Part shown: positions 1 through 13,100 of the stretch, one piece after another
Numbering within the stretch: position 1 is the first letter of the stretch
Layout: the number at the start of each line of letters is the position of its first letter
Source of the DNA: Enoplosus armatus
Taxonomy: Eukaryota; Chordata; Actinopteri; Centrarchiformes; Enoplosidae
Length of the DNA stretch: 64,000 nt
Assembly (NCBI RefSeq): GCF_043641665.1
Contig: NC_092190.1
Coordinates: 12,708,048-12,772,047 of the forward strand
Direction: 5' to 3'
Program-made: the position numbers and the translations under genes
Notes under the pieces: generated by a model
Told to the model about the DNA's origin: nothing
What the model saw: only the letters and a program-made list of their open reading frames with translations
Database searches by the model: none

Positions 1-198
1 AGTTTGCCGGGAAGGAGAACAAACACTTACTGTATACAAAAGAAATGTTAGAACTTATTTTGTTTCCTTGAGAAGTTTGATAGTGCTGTAATCAAAGACT
101 TATTAACATTTTGTGCTTGTGCACATGAAACTGAAATGGGCAGAGGAGAGGATTATTCACTCAGTGGGAATTCAGGCTCCCCTTGAACAAAACATGGA

Positions 199-203
<5 letters not shown>

Positions 204-292
<89 letters not shown>
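204..292. repeat. Compound microsatellite (TG)n(GA)n
   Basis: A run of about 16 TG units passes directly into about 29 GA units. It lies in the last intron of ola1, roughly 250 bp upstream of the final exon. The cysteine/valine and arginine/glutamate strings that it encodes in several frames are artefacts of the repeat. Confidence 0.97.
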
Positions 293-295
<3 letters not shown>

Positions 296-546
296 GACAT
301 CTGCAATTAGAGTAAAGTTATTCAAGGTGATAAATAGATTGGATACTAATCCTGAACTATTATTTATATTATATATTAATTATTTTCTCTATTATTATTT
401 ACAATATACACTATTATTATGTTCTCTAGATAGTCTATTGAATGAATGAATATCTAAAGTATGTAACAGTCTATAACCTGTACATCACACAATATTTTGT
501 TCATATTTTTTTATGTTCATTTGATTTTTTCTTTGTTATCTTACAG

Positions 547-648
547 GCAGCAGGGAAATACAGACAGCAGGGAAGGAACTACATTGTTGAAGATGGAGAC
601 ATCATCTTTTTCAAATTCAACGCACCAAATGCCCCAAAGAAAAAGTGA
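547..648 (+). CDS. ola1: Obg-like ATPase 1, last coding exon (partial gene)
   Basis: Only the 3' end of this gene is in the window. A pyrimidine-rich acceptor ending in TTACAG at 541-546 opens an in-phase exon of 33 codons that ends in TGA at 646-648. It contains [20 protein letters not shown] followed by a KKK tail, which matches the remembered end of vertebrate OLA1. This is the end of the TGS domain, which caps the protein after the G domain and coiled coil. OLA1 is a cytosolic YchF/Obg-family P-loop protein that hydrolyses ATP in preference to GTP and is linked to translation and stress control. All upstream exons, including the nucleotide-binding motifs, lie to the left of base 1, and bases 1-546 are intron. 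The next gene, sp3, is on the same strand about 6.5 kb downstream, as in other vertebrates. I see no frame damage in this exon. Confidence 0.95.
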   Translation, partial: AAGKYRQQGRNYIVEDGDIIFFKFNAPNAPKKK

Positions 649-1006
649 CACAAGAACAATCTGTTTGTTTACATAACTGACTGCGCTTGTTACCCTTTTT
701 TTTTCTGTGACCTGACACCCTCTGCCACACTCTCACTTTCTGTTTCCCGTCCTGTAGAATCAAATCCCCCCTCAGTGCCAAAGCACAGGTTCAGTAAACT
801 CTGACAGCTTTGCTATTTAAGATCAGGATCGGCCCCCACTCCAAATTGTAGCAGCATTTGAAGGAGCATATTACTCTCCAGATACTTCATTAATCTCCAT
901 CACGGGTGCCAGCTCTGACACAGCTGACAGCGGGGACAATGCCACCTGCTCCTCTCCCCCTTCAGCAGATAATGCATGTTTTACAGTAGCCCAGATGTCT
1001 ACACTC

Positions 1007-1012
1007 AATAAA
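1007..1012 (+). terminator. ola1: ola1 polyadenylation signal AATAAA
   Basis: A canonical AATAAA lies 359 bases after the ola1 stop codon. A GT-rich stretch with TGTGTGTG follows at about 1031-1050, as expected downstream of a cleavage site. It gives a 3' UTR of roughly 380 nt (649 to about 1030). Confidence 0.8.
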
Positions 1013-3696
1013 ACATTTGACAAAACCAGTCTGTGTGTGTTTTGGGATGTCTGTATTGAGTGGGAAGCTGCATGGGGATGGTGATAGCGGTCCTGCCGAC
1101 CACTGATTAGAGAATTAAAAGACACAGCTGACATTGACTGTAGCAGAGAGGCAACAATTATAATTAAATCTGCTAAGTGATGCTGATTTTAGAAGGGCAC
1201 ATGCAGGATGCAGGTGTTTCGGCCAAAAGAACTGGTCAGTTTAAATAATTATTTGTAAAGTGATTGAGTTAACCTTTCATTTACAATTTTTATTTCGTTC
1301 ATGATTGATGGATATGTGTGTCCTCTCCTTCTCTGTCCTTACAATGCTCTGCTACAATCCTCAGATACTGACAAAAATAGCATCTTTGTTCTGTTTACAG
1401 TTTCTTTCTCCTATCAATGAGGGCAAATACACCCCTACAAAAAAAAGAAAGAAATATTCATTCAAACCATATTTTCACATTTTATGATATTCTGTAAGGT
1501 ATGAAAATAAAGGTTGACACAATCCAAAAGCACAAGCAGAAAACAATTCCTTTTGTCTGAAGTAGTGTTTTTCTGGGCCCCTATACTTTGTGTGTAAGTG
1601 TTTGTGAAGCGTTTATGCTGATGGAATTGTATGGCTGCAGCCGCGGTGCTCCAAAGTAAGATTGTATTCTTCGTGGGAGTCCGAACAAAGAGCTGTAGAT
1701 CAGCAGTGCTTTGCTGAATATCTTGTAACCATTAAGACTGCAGAGAACAAAATGGCCTTTTTATGGGAACAAAAAGATTGAATAAAAATGGTCATTTTAC
1801 AGAGATAGTATTGCATATCCAAGTTTTGGATAGGTTGTTGTATGGAGCCGAGCCTGTGCTAGCACTACAAAGCACAGTGTTTGGCATGGAAATAAGGTGG
1901 ATTATAGTCTTTAGGGTTTGAGATCAGTGGCAAAATATAGGATAGTGTTTATTGTGGTTGGATGGAATGAAAGACAAATGACAACATGTGTATAAAATAA
2001 CATTAAGCTTCCTTTGCTTGGTAGCTTTAGCATTAACCACTGATTTTAATCACTCAAAGATATCTCATGCAGCAGACCAGGACAGTCATTGCTGCAAACA
2101 TTCACAGCTCTCAAATACTGTCTTCTGTACAACAACAGGCTGTTTTCAGCACACTGTTTTCTAAGTGAAACCATACAAAACCTCTGGAGAGCACAATGGG
2201 GGCTTGAGACAAAACTGTTTTTGCATTCCTCTCGGGGTGGTGGTGGTGTTGGCCAACTTAAAGCCTGCATAGATGATTATTCATCTGCTGTAGTTTTGAG
2301 GCTCAGGGATTGATGAGTTGTTCCCAGTGGTCTGGGTCGTGGAGTATTTTGTTTTTCATAAAGTGATGATAAATCAAGTAATAAAGCTATTTAGAATCAT
2401 GCAGATGTTGTATAGGAACAAAACACCACAACAAATTCTCTTGTTCTGTAAGTGCGTCCTGAACAGGCTGTTTCAGGGTTTGATACTTACAATTTTGCTG
2501 TCACAGGAGAGGCAAGAATTAATGAATTACAAACTCATTGGGTGTCCTCTCCGTCCTGACCACATATTTCAAAGTATTCATTCAAACATAACCACCAGTT
2601 AATGGTGAAAACAAAGCACTCATAAACTTTATCAGGTGACGTAAGTGGATTGTAAAAGCAGTCTAACTGGTATAACCTCTAAGAAATAAAAACAAGTCCA
2701 GAAATGTGACGGATTCTCTGTTGGTACAAATGTTCTGTCAGCACCATCAATCAAGCGGTGCCACTCGGCCCCGAAGGCAAACCACAGTGGCATCAAACCA
2801 AGGAGGGCACAGAGAGGAAGGCTCGCTTTAAAACACACACCCAGGAAAACAGACCACGGCCTGCTGTCGTAAATCACACGCACACCAAAGAGCTATTGAA
2901 GAATTAAAAAAAGGAATGTATGAGTTATAACAAATAAACATATAAATAACTATGGCGTCTGTTACTCTGCACAAGGGATTGTGTTGGTAAATGTAATGGT
3001 TATTATAAACGTATTGTATCATATCATTACAGAGAGGAAATCATCTCTATTCTGGATGACAATAAAAGTGCTGCCATGTTGTAATTATTGCTATTGTGTG
3101 ACTTCTCTGTCTGACACATGCACTATATACAGTACACAGAATAGACATGGAATCAATATAGAGTCAGAATTTGACTAAAATAACACTTCATGTGCCTTTA
3201 TGAGAGTTTATGCAACAATTTCCTCTCATTTGTGTTTGCTCTTTTATGACACAACGTGGTGCTTTGATTTATTACTGCTCACTGAAAAGAAGACCATAAA
3301 CAGCTCAGAGGAGTCTCAGAAATCGTAACCTAAGGCTGACAAATGTAGTTTCTTGTTTGTATCTGCAGTTCTTATTGCATGTGTGTGAATGGCAAAAGTT
3401 ACGTTTAATGGCTACCAGTGTTATTAACAATTTAGGTCTTTTAATTTTGTACACAAAATGTAGCAAAATATGACTTAAATGTATTTTTTCTACATTTACA
3501 TGCCATCACACTCATGAGCGACTAAATCAGCCATGTGATGTCCAAACAAAAGTCCTGTGCAATAAGCCTGTAATACCGACTCATTTTACTGTACATACTG
3601 TGCATGTATATTACCATGTGTACCGCCACCAGTATATGGTACCTTTTTATAGTCACTTGTTGGTGTAAGCTGGCTGTATATATTGTACATATACAT

Positions 3697-4105
3697 TCAG
3701 TGGCCACTTAGGTATATCTATTGCAATTCAATACAAAGCTCTGCCATACATTCTACCTTTATGAAGTTGATAAAGTTCAGTTTTGTTGACATGTTCAGAA
3801 ATGTGTAAATTCAATTATATATTTAATACTGAGGTCATAGTTAAAGGTGGTGTTGTACTGGACTACATTATATTTTATCATATTTTGTCCTTCTATTGAC
3901 ATACATGAAGGAGGCAGAATATTATAAACACCTCTGAATATAAAGCAGTCCAATACAACACCACCGCTAACCATGACATCAATGCTAAAATGTGTAATTG
4001 AATTAACACCTTCTATATCAGTGTATTTATAGGCATCAAAAGCAGACTTTAAAGCAGAACAGTGGTATTGGATTGTACAGGTGCACCTAATAAAGTGACC
4101 ACTGA
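3697..4105. mobile_element. Palindromic MITE-like element (CAGTGGCCACTT ends)
   Basis: The left end reads TCAGTGGCCACTT and the right end, reverse-complemented, reads TCAGTGGTCACTTTATTAGG. Internal arms at about 3809-3864 and 3947-4005 pair over nearly 60 bp. For example, GGTGGTGTTGTACTGGACT at left faces AGTCCAATACAACACCACC at right. The whole unit folds back on itself and encodes no protein. From memory these termini belong to a DNA-transposon family common in teleosts; I do not assign a superfamily. The left end has lost several bases (ACTTAGG against ACTTTATTAGG), so the copy is old. Confidence 0.8.
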
Positions 4106-6683
4106 GTTTCTCAACAGACACACATCTGTACATAGAGAAACATTTTATATACCTTATTTATTCAATAAATTCAATGCACTGCCTTACACGTGTACTACTT
4201 GTAATGCACACTACCAACATTACTCAGAAATAATTATTCTACATAAAGATACTGTATGTTTGTTGTCTAATTGTTGTATAAATATATCTATTCCCACACC
4301 TCTTATCTTGGTCTGCTTTTCTCTTTGTTTAACCTTGTTGTCTTTGTTTAGTTTTGTATCATGAGAGCTACTGAATACCGAGTCAAATTTCTTGGATGTG
4401 TCAACATACTTGGCAAATACATTTGATTGTGATACTAAGTGCATTATGGGAAATGCATCCATATCCTGTATGTTAAAAAGATGTTGAACTTCGACAGTAA
4501 CAATTGTTCTAAAAACCTTTCATGCAGCTTCCTTTGACCTCAACCCTCAGTGTATGTATAAGAGATAATTCTCATTTCCTCAAACAAAGACTAGTATGAT
4601 TGTTCCTGTCTCAGGTGCTTCAGAGTTGTCTATAACACTCATTTGATATTCCATCCACACTGCACCAGTTTCATTTCTACCGCAGCTCCCATTTACAGTG
4701 TCCCACAAGGTGCCTCCAGCAGGGCAGTTTCTCTCCGCGGGGTCACTGTCTCTTGGACTGGCCTTCATGAAAACAACTGTCAATATGTTAATATGAAACA
4801 CTCACAGCCATTGTGGACTCACTCAGTTACTCCTATTATCCTTCACAATTCTGCACTGTGCCACAACAACAATGTCCACTCCTAGAAGATGGTGAGAAGA
4901 GGCTTTTGCTTTGAAAAATAAAGTTTTGGTGACTAATCCAAATCCATTTATTCTGTGAAGATTTGTTTAACAATAAATGCAATCGGACATATTGTGTCAT
5001 ATGTCCCCACAACAATACTAAAAGAAAGCTGAAAGCCAGAGGGTCTGTGCGTATGCAGTGAGAAGGTCATTGATGCCCCTATTTACAGTTATATCTATCA
5101 CACTGAATCCTTATAGATGTGCTGAAACTCCCACTGGGTAATTGCTCCACAGACTTCACAGATTCCTCTCATGAGGTGAATACAAGGTCTGTCAATACAG
5201 TCTCGTTTCCTTTGTTTGCAGCTCGAGGTGGAGACAACATCATGGGTCTGAAGACAAAACCATGGCAGTTATGTGTCCCATGTAGGCCGCTGCCTCCACC
5301 AGGGAGTTGCATTTGTGCTGCTTTTAGGATATTTGACTTTTCCCTTTAACTTGGAGGTCTTTGTAGAAATTGTTGATATGTTTCCAAGGACTCCTGGAGT
5401 AAGACAGACATAGCTGCAAGGTTTTTCTAAAGCTGTTTCCATTGGCCTGTGTTTACCTGACACTTGGATTGACAGCAGAGTGATTGGAAATATCCACCAT
5501 TCACTGCCGTGAGCTCCTGAGTGCACGGAAAGTGCTTTTGTAGTCTGGCTGTAATGGGCCAAGTTTGAATTGAAGGTTGAGAGAAATAGCCTCACTGCGG
5601 TCGTGCACTGTGAGGAACTGACACACCACAAATAATACTCAGAAGTCGGGTCCTGATAGCATCACAGGCATAGAGCAGGTACAATAGCATGCAGGCTCTC
5701 ATTTCAATGCACTTTCACAATGTTGTACTGTGCACAATCAGATGGAGGGGAAGAAATCTAGTCAAATACAAACTCAGGTTGTGTCTTGATTGTGTTCTCT
5801 TTTTTTTACCCCGAGTAATCAACACAAAAGACATCTTTAAACTCAACTGCTGATCACTTTCTTATTCACAAGTAAGAAATGGTACTATCAGTTTGCAAAA
5901 ACACGAGAGCAAACAGAATTCAGATTCACCATAGACAGAGTAAATCTGTTTTGTAAATTTAAAGATAAACTGAATTGGTTATCTGCCATGACTTGACCAA
6001 TCAACATTAAATACTGTTTTCTGTCAGTGTCATTATAAAATTCAGTGTTTCCTCATACTCTATTGGATACATTCATTCAGTCACAGCAGGCCACTGACAG
6101 TTTTTAAAGCCACAGCAATCCCATGTTCTCCCATCTTATGTTACCTTACATACTGCAAAAATGATTATAATAAGCACTTCGTTGTGAGGTATACAGATTT
6201 TCAATTTGGGAAAAAGAGAATCATCAGAATGGGGGGAGAAAAAGTTGTATTGCATTAAATCTTAAATTATTTATCTGCTTAGAATCCAAACTGGTTTTGT
6301 GTTTTCATGTTCAGTCACAACACCTGATATACACATCTGCAAGAAGAGGTTATGCTAACTTATTATTTTAGGACCATTTGAAGCTGTGTGCAAGCTTTTA
6401 TTGATCAATATCGCAATACTTTCAAAAGTGTCTTTTAAAGACATAAATAAATTGCAATATGTTGTGTAAATGGTAGCAATGCATGAAGAAAAGGGCTGTG
6501 TTGTGTGTTGACCTGAGGGACCATCAGACTGGGATTTCCAGGTAAAAGTGGTTATGTGACAGCTGGAAGAACATTTATTGGACTGGTGATTGGGACTCTT
6601 GGGCTTTAGTTAGGATGAGCTAAATGCAGAAGATGAATCTCATGTACTTGGCAAATAATGTGATTGCACTTCTGTGTCTGTAG

Positions 6684-6705
6684 ATATAGTATATATATAC
6701 TATAT
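6684..6705. repeat. Perfect 22-bp AT palindrome
   Basis: ATATAGTATATATATACTAT followed by AT equals its own reverse complement. It is a short cruciform-capable AT tract about 250 bp upstream of the sp3 promoter motifs. It may simply be a degenerate TA microsatellite. Confidence 0.85.
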
Positions 6706-6929
6706 ACAATATACATGGCCTCTGCTTACTCTACATGCTATTTTGCACAATATCACAGGTTAGTTTATGGTTACTGGTAACAACAATGTAACTGGAAGTA
6801 AACAATGTAACTACAATCCTCACTAACATCAACACCAATACTGTACAACTGAAAATGCATAATAAACAGGAAAAGAATCCAACAAAGGATGATTGACACG
6901 TCGACGGACAAATAATAACACGGTGTGTG

Positions 6930-7159
6930 AAACCAATAACCAATCACCTTTATGAAGAACGGCGGGATTTCCTGTATGTGACGTAAATACTCAACACTGG
7001 AGGCCCCACCCTTTGTGTTACCTACCGCCCGTCAATCAAAATAGAAAAAAATTCTGACAGTTATCACCTATTTCTACGCGTATACAATCACTTTAATTTG
7101 CGGATCATGTCCGGTGGCTTGTGACTATCAGGACTCTCCGTTTTACGACAAGTCACGCA
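6930..7159 (+). promoter_or_regulatory. sp3: sp3 promoter and 5' UTR region
   Basis: The 230 bp before the sp3 start codon hold two CCAAT boxes (6933-6937 and 6940-6944), a CRE-like TGACGTAA (6979-6986), a CCCCACCC Sp/KLF-type box (7004-7011) and a CCGCCC GC box (7025-7030). There is no TATA box at a sensible distance. This is the make-up of a broad housekeeping promoter. The GC-type boxes would permit control by Sp factors, possibly by Sp3 itself. The transcription start cannot be placed from sequence alone. Confidence 0.65.
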
Positions 7160-10100
7160 ATGACTGGTATGTAATATCTATCTTGTTCCTCACCCACGTA
7201 AGCTAACAAGCTACCACAGGCATCCTCTGGCTAAATTAGCTTGCTAGCAGGCTTGTAGGGTTGCTTGTTGGTGATATTGCTAATCATCGCTGGCTAAGTT
7301 AGCAATAGTAGCGTTAGCTAACTGTGCGCTCGTTAGCTTAGCTAACAAGGTTAGCTTCTTTAGGACAGATCACTAGTCAGCTCTCCTTAACCTAATATGT
7401 GCTACATCGCTGTTTTTTGTGGAGTTTGGTGCAGTTGGTAGCGGTGGTGGTGATTTCATTGTAAGCTAGTTTACTGACGTTACAATAACATTACAGATGT
7501 TAGTCATCTGTGTGAGTACCAGGTTTGTTTAGCTAACATTAGCTTCGGCTATTCCCACTCTTAGCTATATGCTTTTTACTACACAGCCCCAGAACAGCCG
7601 ATGAAACCGTTGGATATGGCTGCCTTGGACGTGGACAGCAGTCAAAGCGACTTTCTGCAGCAGGAGGAAGGCAGGGGCAATCAGGTAAGATTTCGCTCTC
7701 GGGATTATGACTCTCATTATACGTCGTTGCTGCGTTTCCAGAAAGTGAGTGCTTGCTGAAGTTCACATATTCCAAACTTGGAGGGGGGTATTGTACCCTG
7801 ATTTGAACCTCTCAGGCAACACATGTCTCTGGCTGCTTACAAATCCCGCCTCCTTAGTTAGGATTGAAGTGACAGACTGCAGCCAGACCTAAACGTTACC
7901 TGGGTGTTATCCTAGGTGCTGCCTGGGGGGCTCAACACAGGACAAGAAAGTCCTTTTAACCTCCAAACTTCAGACTTTGCTCTTTGGCAATGAGTCACAT
8001 TGTCTATGTGGCCCCAGACTAATGGCCACCCACTTTCTTCCTTTTAAACTCGCCTGTTGTGGGTAGGACACTCAGCCATCACCCCTCGACCTGCTAGCAA
8101 CCACCTGCACTAAGGTTGGGTCACCGTCGTCAGAGGTGGACAGAGGTGCTGCCGCTGATGTGGTAAGTCAGCACCTCTGCTAGATCTGACACAGCTACAG
8201 CAGAAATAAAGCCTTCAATCACAGCAGAGCAACATTGGGGGTGGGAGTATTACTTAGCTTGCACTTCATGGAATTATAGCCACTGCATCAAAACAGGAGG
8301 ATATCTCAATGCTACAACTGGAATGTTTTTTACCAGTTTAACTACTGAAACAGACTCAGTAAGGACACTCATATCCTTCTGGTAATGTGACAGGTTATTT
8401 AATAGACCACATTAACCAGGGCTAAACCCAGTGGCAACTATAACTTATATTTTGATTGCAAATACAGTTCTGACTGGAAGTACAGTGTAACTAGACCTTC
8501 CATATTTGATGTAGTTTACGCAGCTGGCAGCTAATGCTCTAATGCTTCAAGCTTAATATGTTGTGCGCTCTGATAACACAGCAACATCTAACATAAACCA
8601 CAAGTGCATCAAGGAAGATTAAGCTTTTTAACCACTCAAGATAAATTAATGTAGGTCAAGATGTAGTTTGACTGTTTCTGTTGTTAGATTTGATTTTGCT
8701 TTTGTGCTTATTGATGAGGTTGTTTATCAGCGGCCGCGTGGGTATATGTTGTAGTTGATGCTCAAAAAACCAGCTGAATCTGGATTTTAAGATCTTGTTA
8801 TCATCAAATTAGACCAAAACACTGCTGAGAATCTACCAATCCGACAAAAGACATAAAGTAAAGTGCACCGCTTAAAGGCTTTCACTTTAAAGCAGCTGCA
8901 AGAACTTATTTATAGTAAATTAACACTTAATTACAGCTGTGGTAGCATTGCAAAGTAGAGTATAAGTATGAGAAGGCTGTGAGGCTTCTGTCTGGCTGTA
9001 CCTGTTTGATACAGTCGACACAAACTCTGGTGTGTTTGCCCATTTGCTCAGATTCATTTTGGCTGATAAGAATGCTGCCATTTAAAGTCCCGTATGGATC
9101 AAACAAATGAATCAGGACTGCCTGAAAAGGTAGCACTGACCACCAGAGAAGATAAATAAAATCTTCAAGTGCCGTTAGGTGTGGCTGAAGTTGCTGTCGG
9201 CTATAAAATGTCCATCATGCAGGATGACAGGCCACCGACATTGTCTAATGTATGAGTCACCTGTCAGACTTCAGTTGTGACTTCAGGGTTACAACTCTTG
9301 ATTTGGCGCAAATCAAGGTTCAAGGTTCAACTTAATTGTCATACGATAAAGGATTGCACAATGAAATGCAGTGGTTGCCCCCTCCACGCTATTATACACA
9401 GAAACAGATTTCAGATGTTTGAATTAGAGTAGAATAAAACAATAACAGAAATAAGATGCAGGCAACAATAGATCTTTGTTTTGTTTGTTTTGGACCAAGG
9501 TAACCATACTACAGGTGTGAACACAGCCATAGATACTAAGAGCAGGAACATACACGTGAAATTTCTTTCCCACTCGGCCTCTATCGCTCTGCCTCTCCAT
9601 GTTTCTCACGCTGATTGTTTGAACTGCGAGCACCATTTTTTTCCTTCAAAATATTGGGCTGTGTACAAACTCTAGAAAATAATTTCATGTAAATTTTAAA
9701 AAGCAGGTTATAACTAGACTTTTGAGTAACTGTTTTACATTGCTTGAGATAATTCATTAACAGCAGGTGCCTAATACATTTTTTAATGTCAATCATTTCC
9801 TTTCGCAGACATCAGATCCATCTACGCATCTTACTGGGACTGATAAATGGGAGGTGTTAACCCCCACAACATCGGCAAAGGATGAATGTGGAATGATACA
9901 GATCCAAAGTCAAGGAATATTAACGTCAAATGGACAGTATGTTCTTCCTCTCCAGAACTTACAGAGTCAGCCAATCTTTGTGACGTCGGGAACGGACACC
10001 TCCTCTGCCAATTCAGTGCCTAACATTCAGTACCAAGTAATTCCTCAGATTCAGACAGCAGATGGACAGCTGACCTTCTCCACGTCCGGCGTGGATGGAG

Positions 10101-13100
10101 CGACTCTGACTCAGGATGCCACGGGGCAGATTCAGATCTTACCTGATGGTAGCCAGAGTCTCAGTGTGACATCAACTGCAAACATCCTTAATAACAACCA
10201 GAACCTCATGTCACAGACTGGTAATGTCCAGCAGATCCAGGGGGTTTCTATTGGCAGCTCCACCTTCAACAACCAGGGTCAGGTTGTTACTAATGTGCCT
10301 GTGGGTTTGCCTGGGAACATTACTTTTGTTCCTATTAACAGTGTGGACTTGGACTCCCTTGGCCTGTCTGGTGCTCAGACTATAGCAACAGGAGTCACTG
10401 CTGATGGCCAGCTAATTATGGCGAGTCAGCCCATGGATGGCTCAGAGAGTCTGGCGAGGACAGATAATCACCTCTCACAGACACTGCCAGTAAATGACTC
10501 TCATGCAAATCCTGAGATATTTGTGCCAACGTCTTCCTCTCAGCTCCACATTCCAGCACACGAATCAGGTCTGCTGACACAAGACACTTCATTGCCATCA
10601 GTGGCTGCAGAGCAAGCCGACTCAAGTTCTGGTCTCCAGGAGGGCTTCATCCAACAGAATCAGGAGCATAGCGTCCATGTGTCCTCAGCTCAGCCTATCA
10701 TCCAGCTGCAGCAGGTGCCTATTCAGACCACCAACGGTCAGGTGGTCCAGTCAGTGGCGACAGGCGGGCAGAGCCTGCAAAACGTGCAGCTGATCAACCC
10801 GGGAACCTTCATCATCCAAGCCCAGACGGTCACGCCGTCCGGTCAGATACAGTGGCAGACCTTTCAGGTGCAGGGAGTGCAGAATCTGCAGAACCTGCAG
10901 CTGCCCACAACACCACCCCAGCAGATAACCCTGGCCCCAGTCCAGACCCTGTCACTGGGTTCCAATCCAGTCAGCATCAGCACAGGACAGATCCCCAACC
11001 TGCAGACCGTGACGGTCAACTCAGTGGCCCAACATGAAGGAGACACAGACAACCCTGCAGGTACAGTAGCTGTTTTTATCATCAGAATATATGTAGAAAC
11101 AGTCTGTTCTTAAAGGCACTGTACACCCTTGGTAAACCCACAGGAGATTTCACTCCTCATCTCATGACTGTGTGGGCGTGTACAGACTGTACTTGATTGA
11201 CATCTCCATGACCCTCCTGTTAGGTTGGTTTACCTTTTTAGGGTGGGACAAATTAGACCTGTATTATTCTTATAGCGTAGAGGTCTAATCAGCCAGAATA
11301 ACTCACACTCACAACTCCTGTGAGGGTGTGCAGGGCCTTTAAAGGGTTCAAAGTCAAAATGATGTTTGTTATCACTTTGCTTGATTATTTTACATACTGT
11401 CATAACACTTAATTTTTAGGTTGTTGCATTTATATTTAAAATGCTAGCACTTTGACATCTTTCAAAATGGTACATTTTCAGAAAAAATACTTTTAAAATG
11501 CCATTCTATACTTAATTGCTGCATTTAGTACACTAATACAATAATGGTGGATGGAAGCTTGTTTGTGGTGCTCAAAGCAGACAGTGGACAGTAATAATTT
11601 TTATTTTTAATTTATCTTACCTTTTTTCCCCCCCAATAAATCAGTCAGTAGGCCCTTTTCACTGAAGACATTTTGACATGTCACAGTAGGAAAAGCGCAG
11701 GTGAAAATAATAAAATTAATAATGGCCGAATTCCATTTAGCTGCTTCAGTTTCAGGCTCCTGGTATTGTGCATATGGGCTATATTTTAGTTTATGATTGC
11801 TTATTTTGCCTGTCCAGCAGTCAAAAATCACATTTCTGATTTTACAACTATTTCAAATCAACAACGCTCTCATATTTTAGAAGCTGTATGCAGAAAAGGC
11901 TTGGTATTTTTTAGTTGATAATTCATCTAAACAATTGGAGTTTTCATTGTAAACAGTTTATTTACATTCAGTGTCCCAACAAAATACATTGTGTGTATCC
12001 TTAAAGCCACTTTGTGTTGAATTCGTATGTAAGTGTAGCTATCAAAACATTGTGATGGAAGTTTTTGATTGTAGCAAAGTCCTTCCATCCATTTTCTGCC
12101 ACTCATGTGGGCCAAAAAGTCCACACGGTACGTTTTAATTATTAAAATTGTCATTAGTACATTATCTGCCAATCAACTAATTATTTTATCACTGTGCTTA
12201 ATGTGGAGTTTTACTTGTGAAATGGGCTGCCATGCTGTCAGTCACACACAATAGTAAAGCAGCTCTCGCTGTGCAGGCTTTTTGGGAAGTTTCCCAGAGC
12301 TTTTATTGATATTAACGTACACATTAATTTCAGACATTCGGATAAAAGAAGAGCCAGACTCTGGAGAGTGGCAGCTGAGCACCGATTCCACCCTGAACAC
12401 AAGTGATCTGTCCCACCTTCGCGTCAGGCTGGTGGATGAGGAGGATCAGCTGGGCCAGGAGGGCAAGAGGCTGCGCAGAGTGGCATGTACTTGCCCCAAC
12501 TGTAAAGAGTCGGGCGGAAGGTGAGTAAGCCTGACTGGTGCTTTTCTCTCTGAATCTTCATACTCTGTACAGCTCTGCGTAAGAAATAAACATATCAGGA
12601 CCCTAACTGCCCATACCTGTGTTTCTCAGAGGATCCAGCACAGGGAAGAAGAAGCAACACATCTGCCACATTGCCGGCTGTGGGAAAGTATATGGAAAGA
12701 CGTCGCACCTGCGAGCACACCTGCGCTGGCATTCAGGGGAGCGACCTTTTGTTTGCAGCTGGATGTTCTGTGGGAAGAGGTTCACACGCAGCGACGAGCT
12801 GCAGAGACACAGGAGAACACACACAGGTGCCCTTCTCCTGCTCCCTTAGTGTTTGCACATCAAAAAAACATCAGTGAAATCAGTAAAATGTGTTAATTTG
12901 TGCCCTGCAAAGTGTGAGTCATGTAAGAAAGGACAGCGTTTGTCCCCCCTCTGGATTTACATGTGAAATGTCAGGTTAGGTTTGAAGACCATTGTGATAA
13001 ACGCATCCAGATTTCACAGACGTGGTGGTAATTTTCCACTTCGGAGTAGGGTTTTAAACTGTTTGTTCTGCAGTCTAATTTGCAGAATCTGTTAACAGAT

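Larger units (their letters stand above)
1040..6925. other. ola1-sp3 spacer, no gene recognised
   Basis: This is AT-rich spacer of about 5.9 kb between ola1 and the sp3 promoter. Open frames in it are short, overlap on both strands and show no recognisable domain. The only structured items I can support are the palindromic repeat at 3697-4105 and a perfect 22-bp AT palindrome at 6684-6705. Confidence 0.75.

Noticed and set aside
113..449. Open frames with Cys-Val and Arg-Glu runs
   Set aside because: They are translations of the TG/GA microsatellite in an intron, not proteins.
5269..5631. 120-codon minus-strand frame between ola1 and sp3
   Set aside because: It has no recognisable domain, no splice context, and composition like the surrounding spacer.
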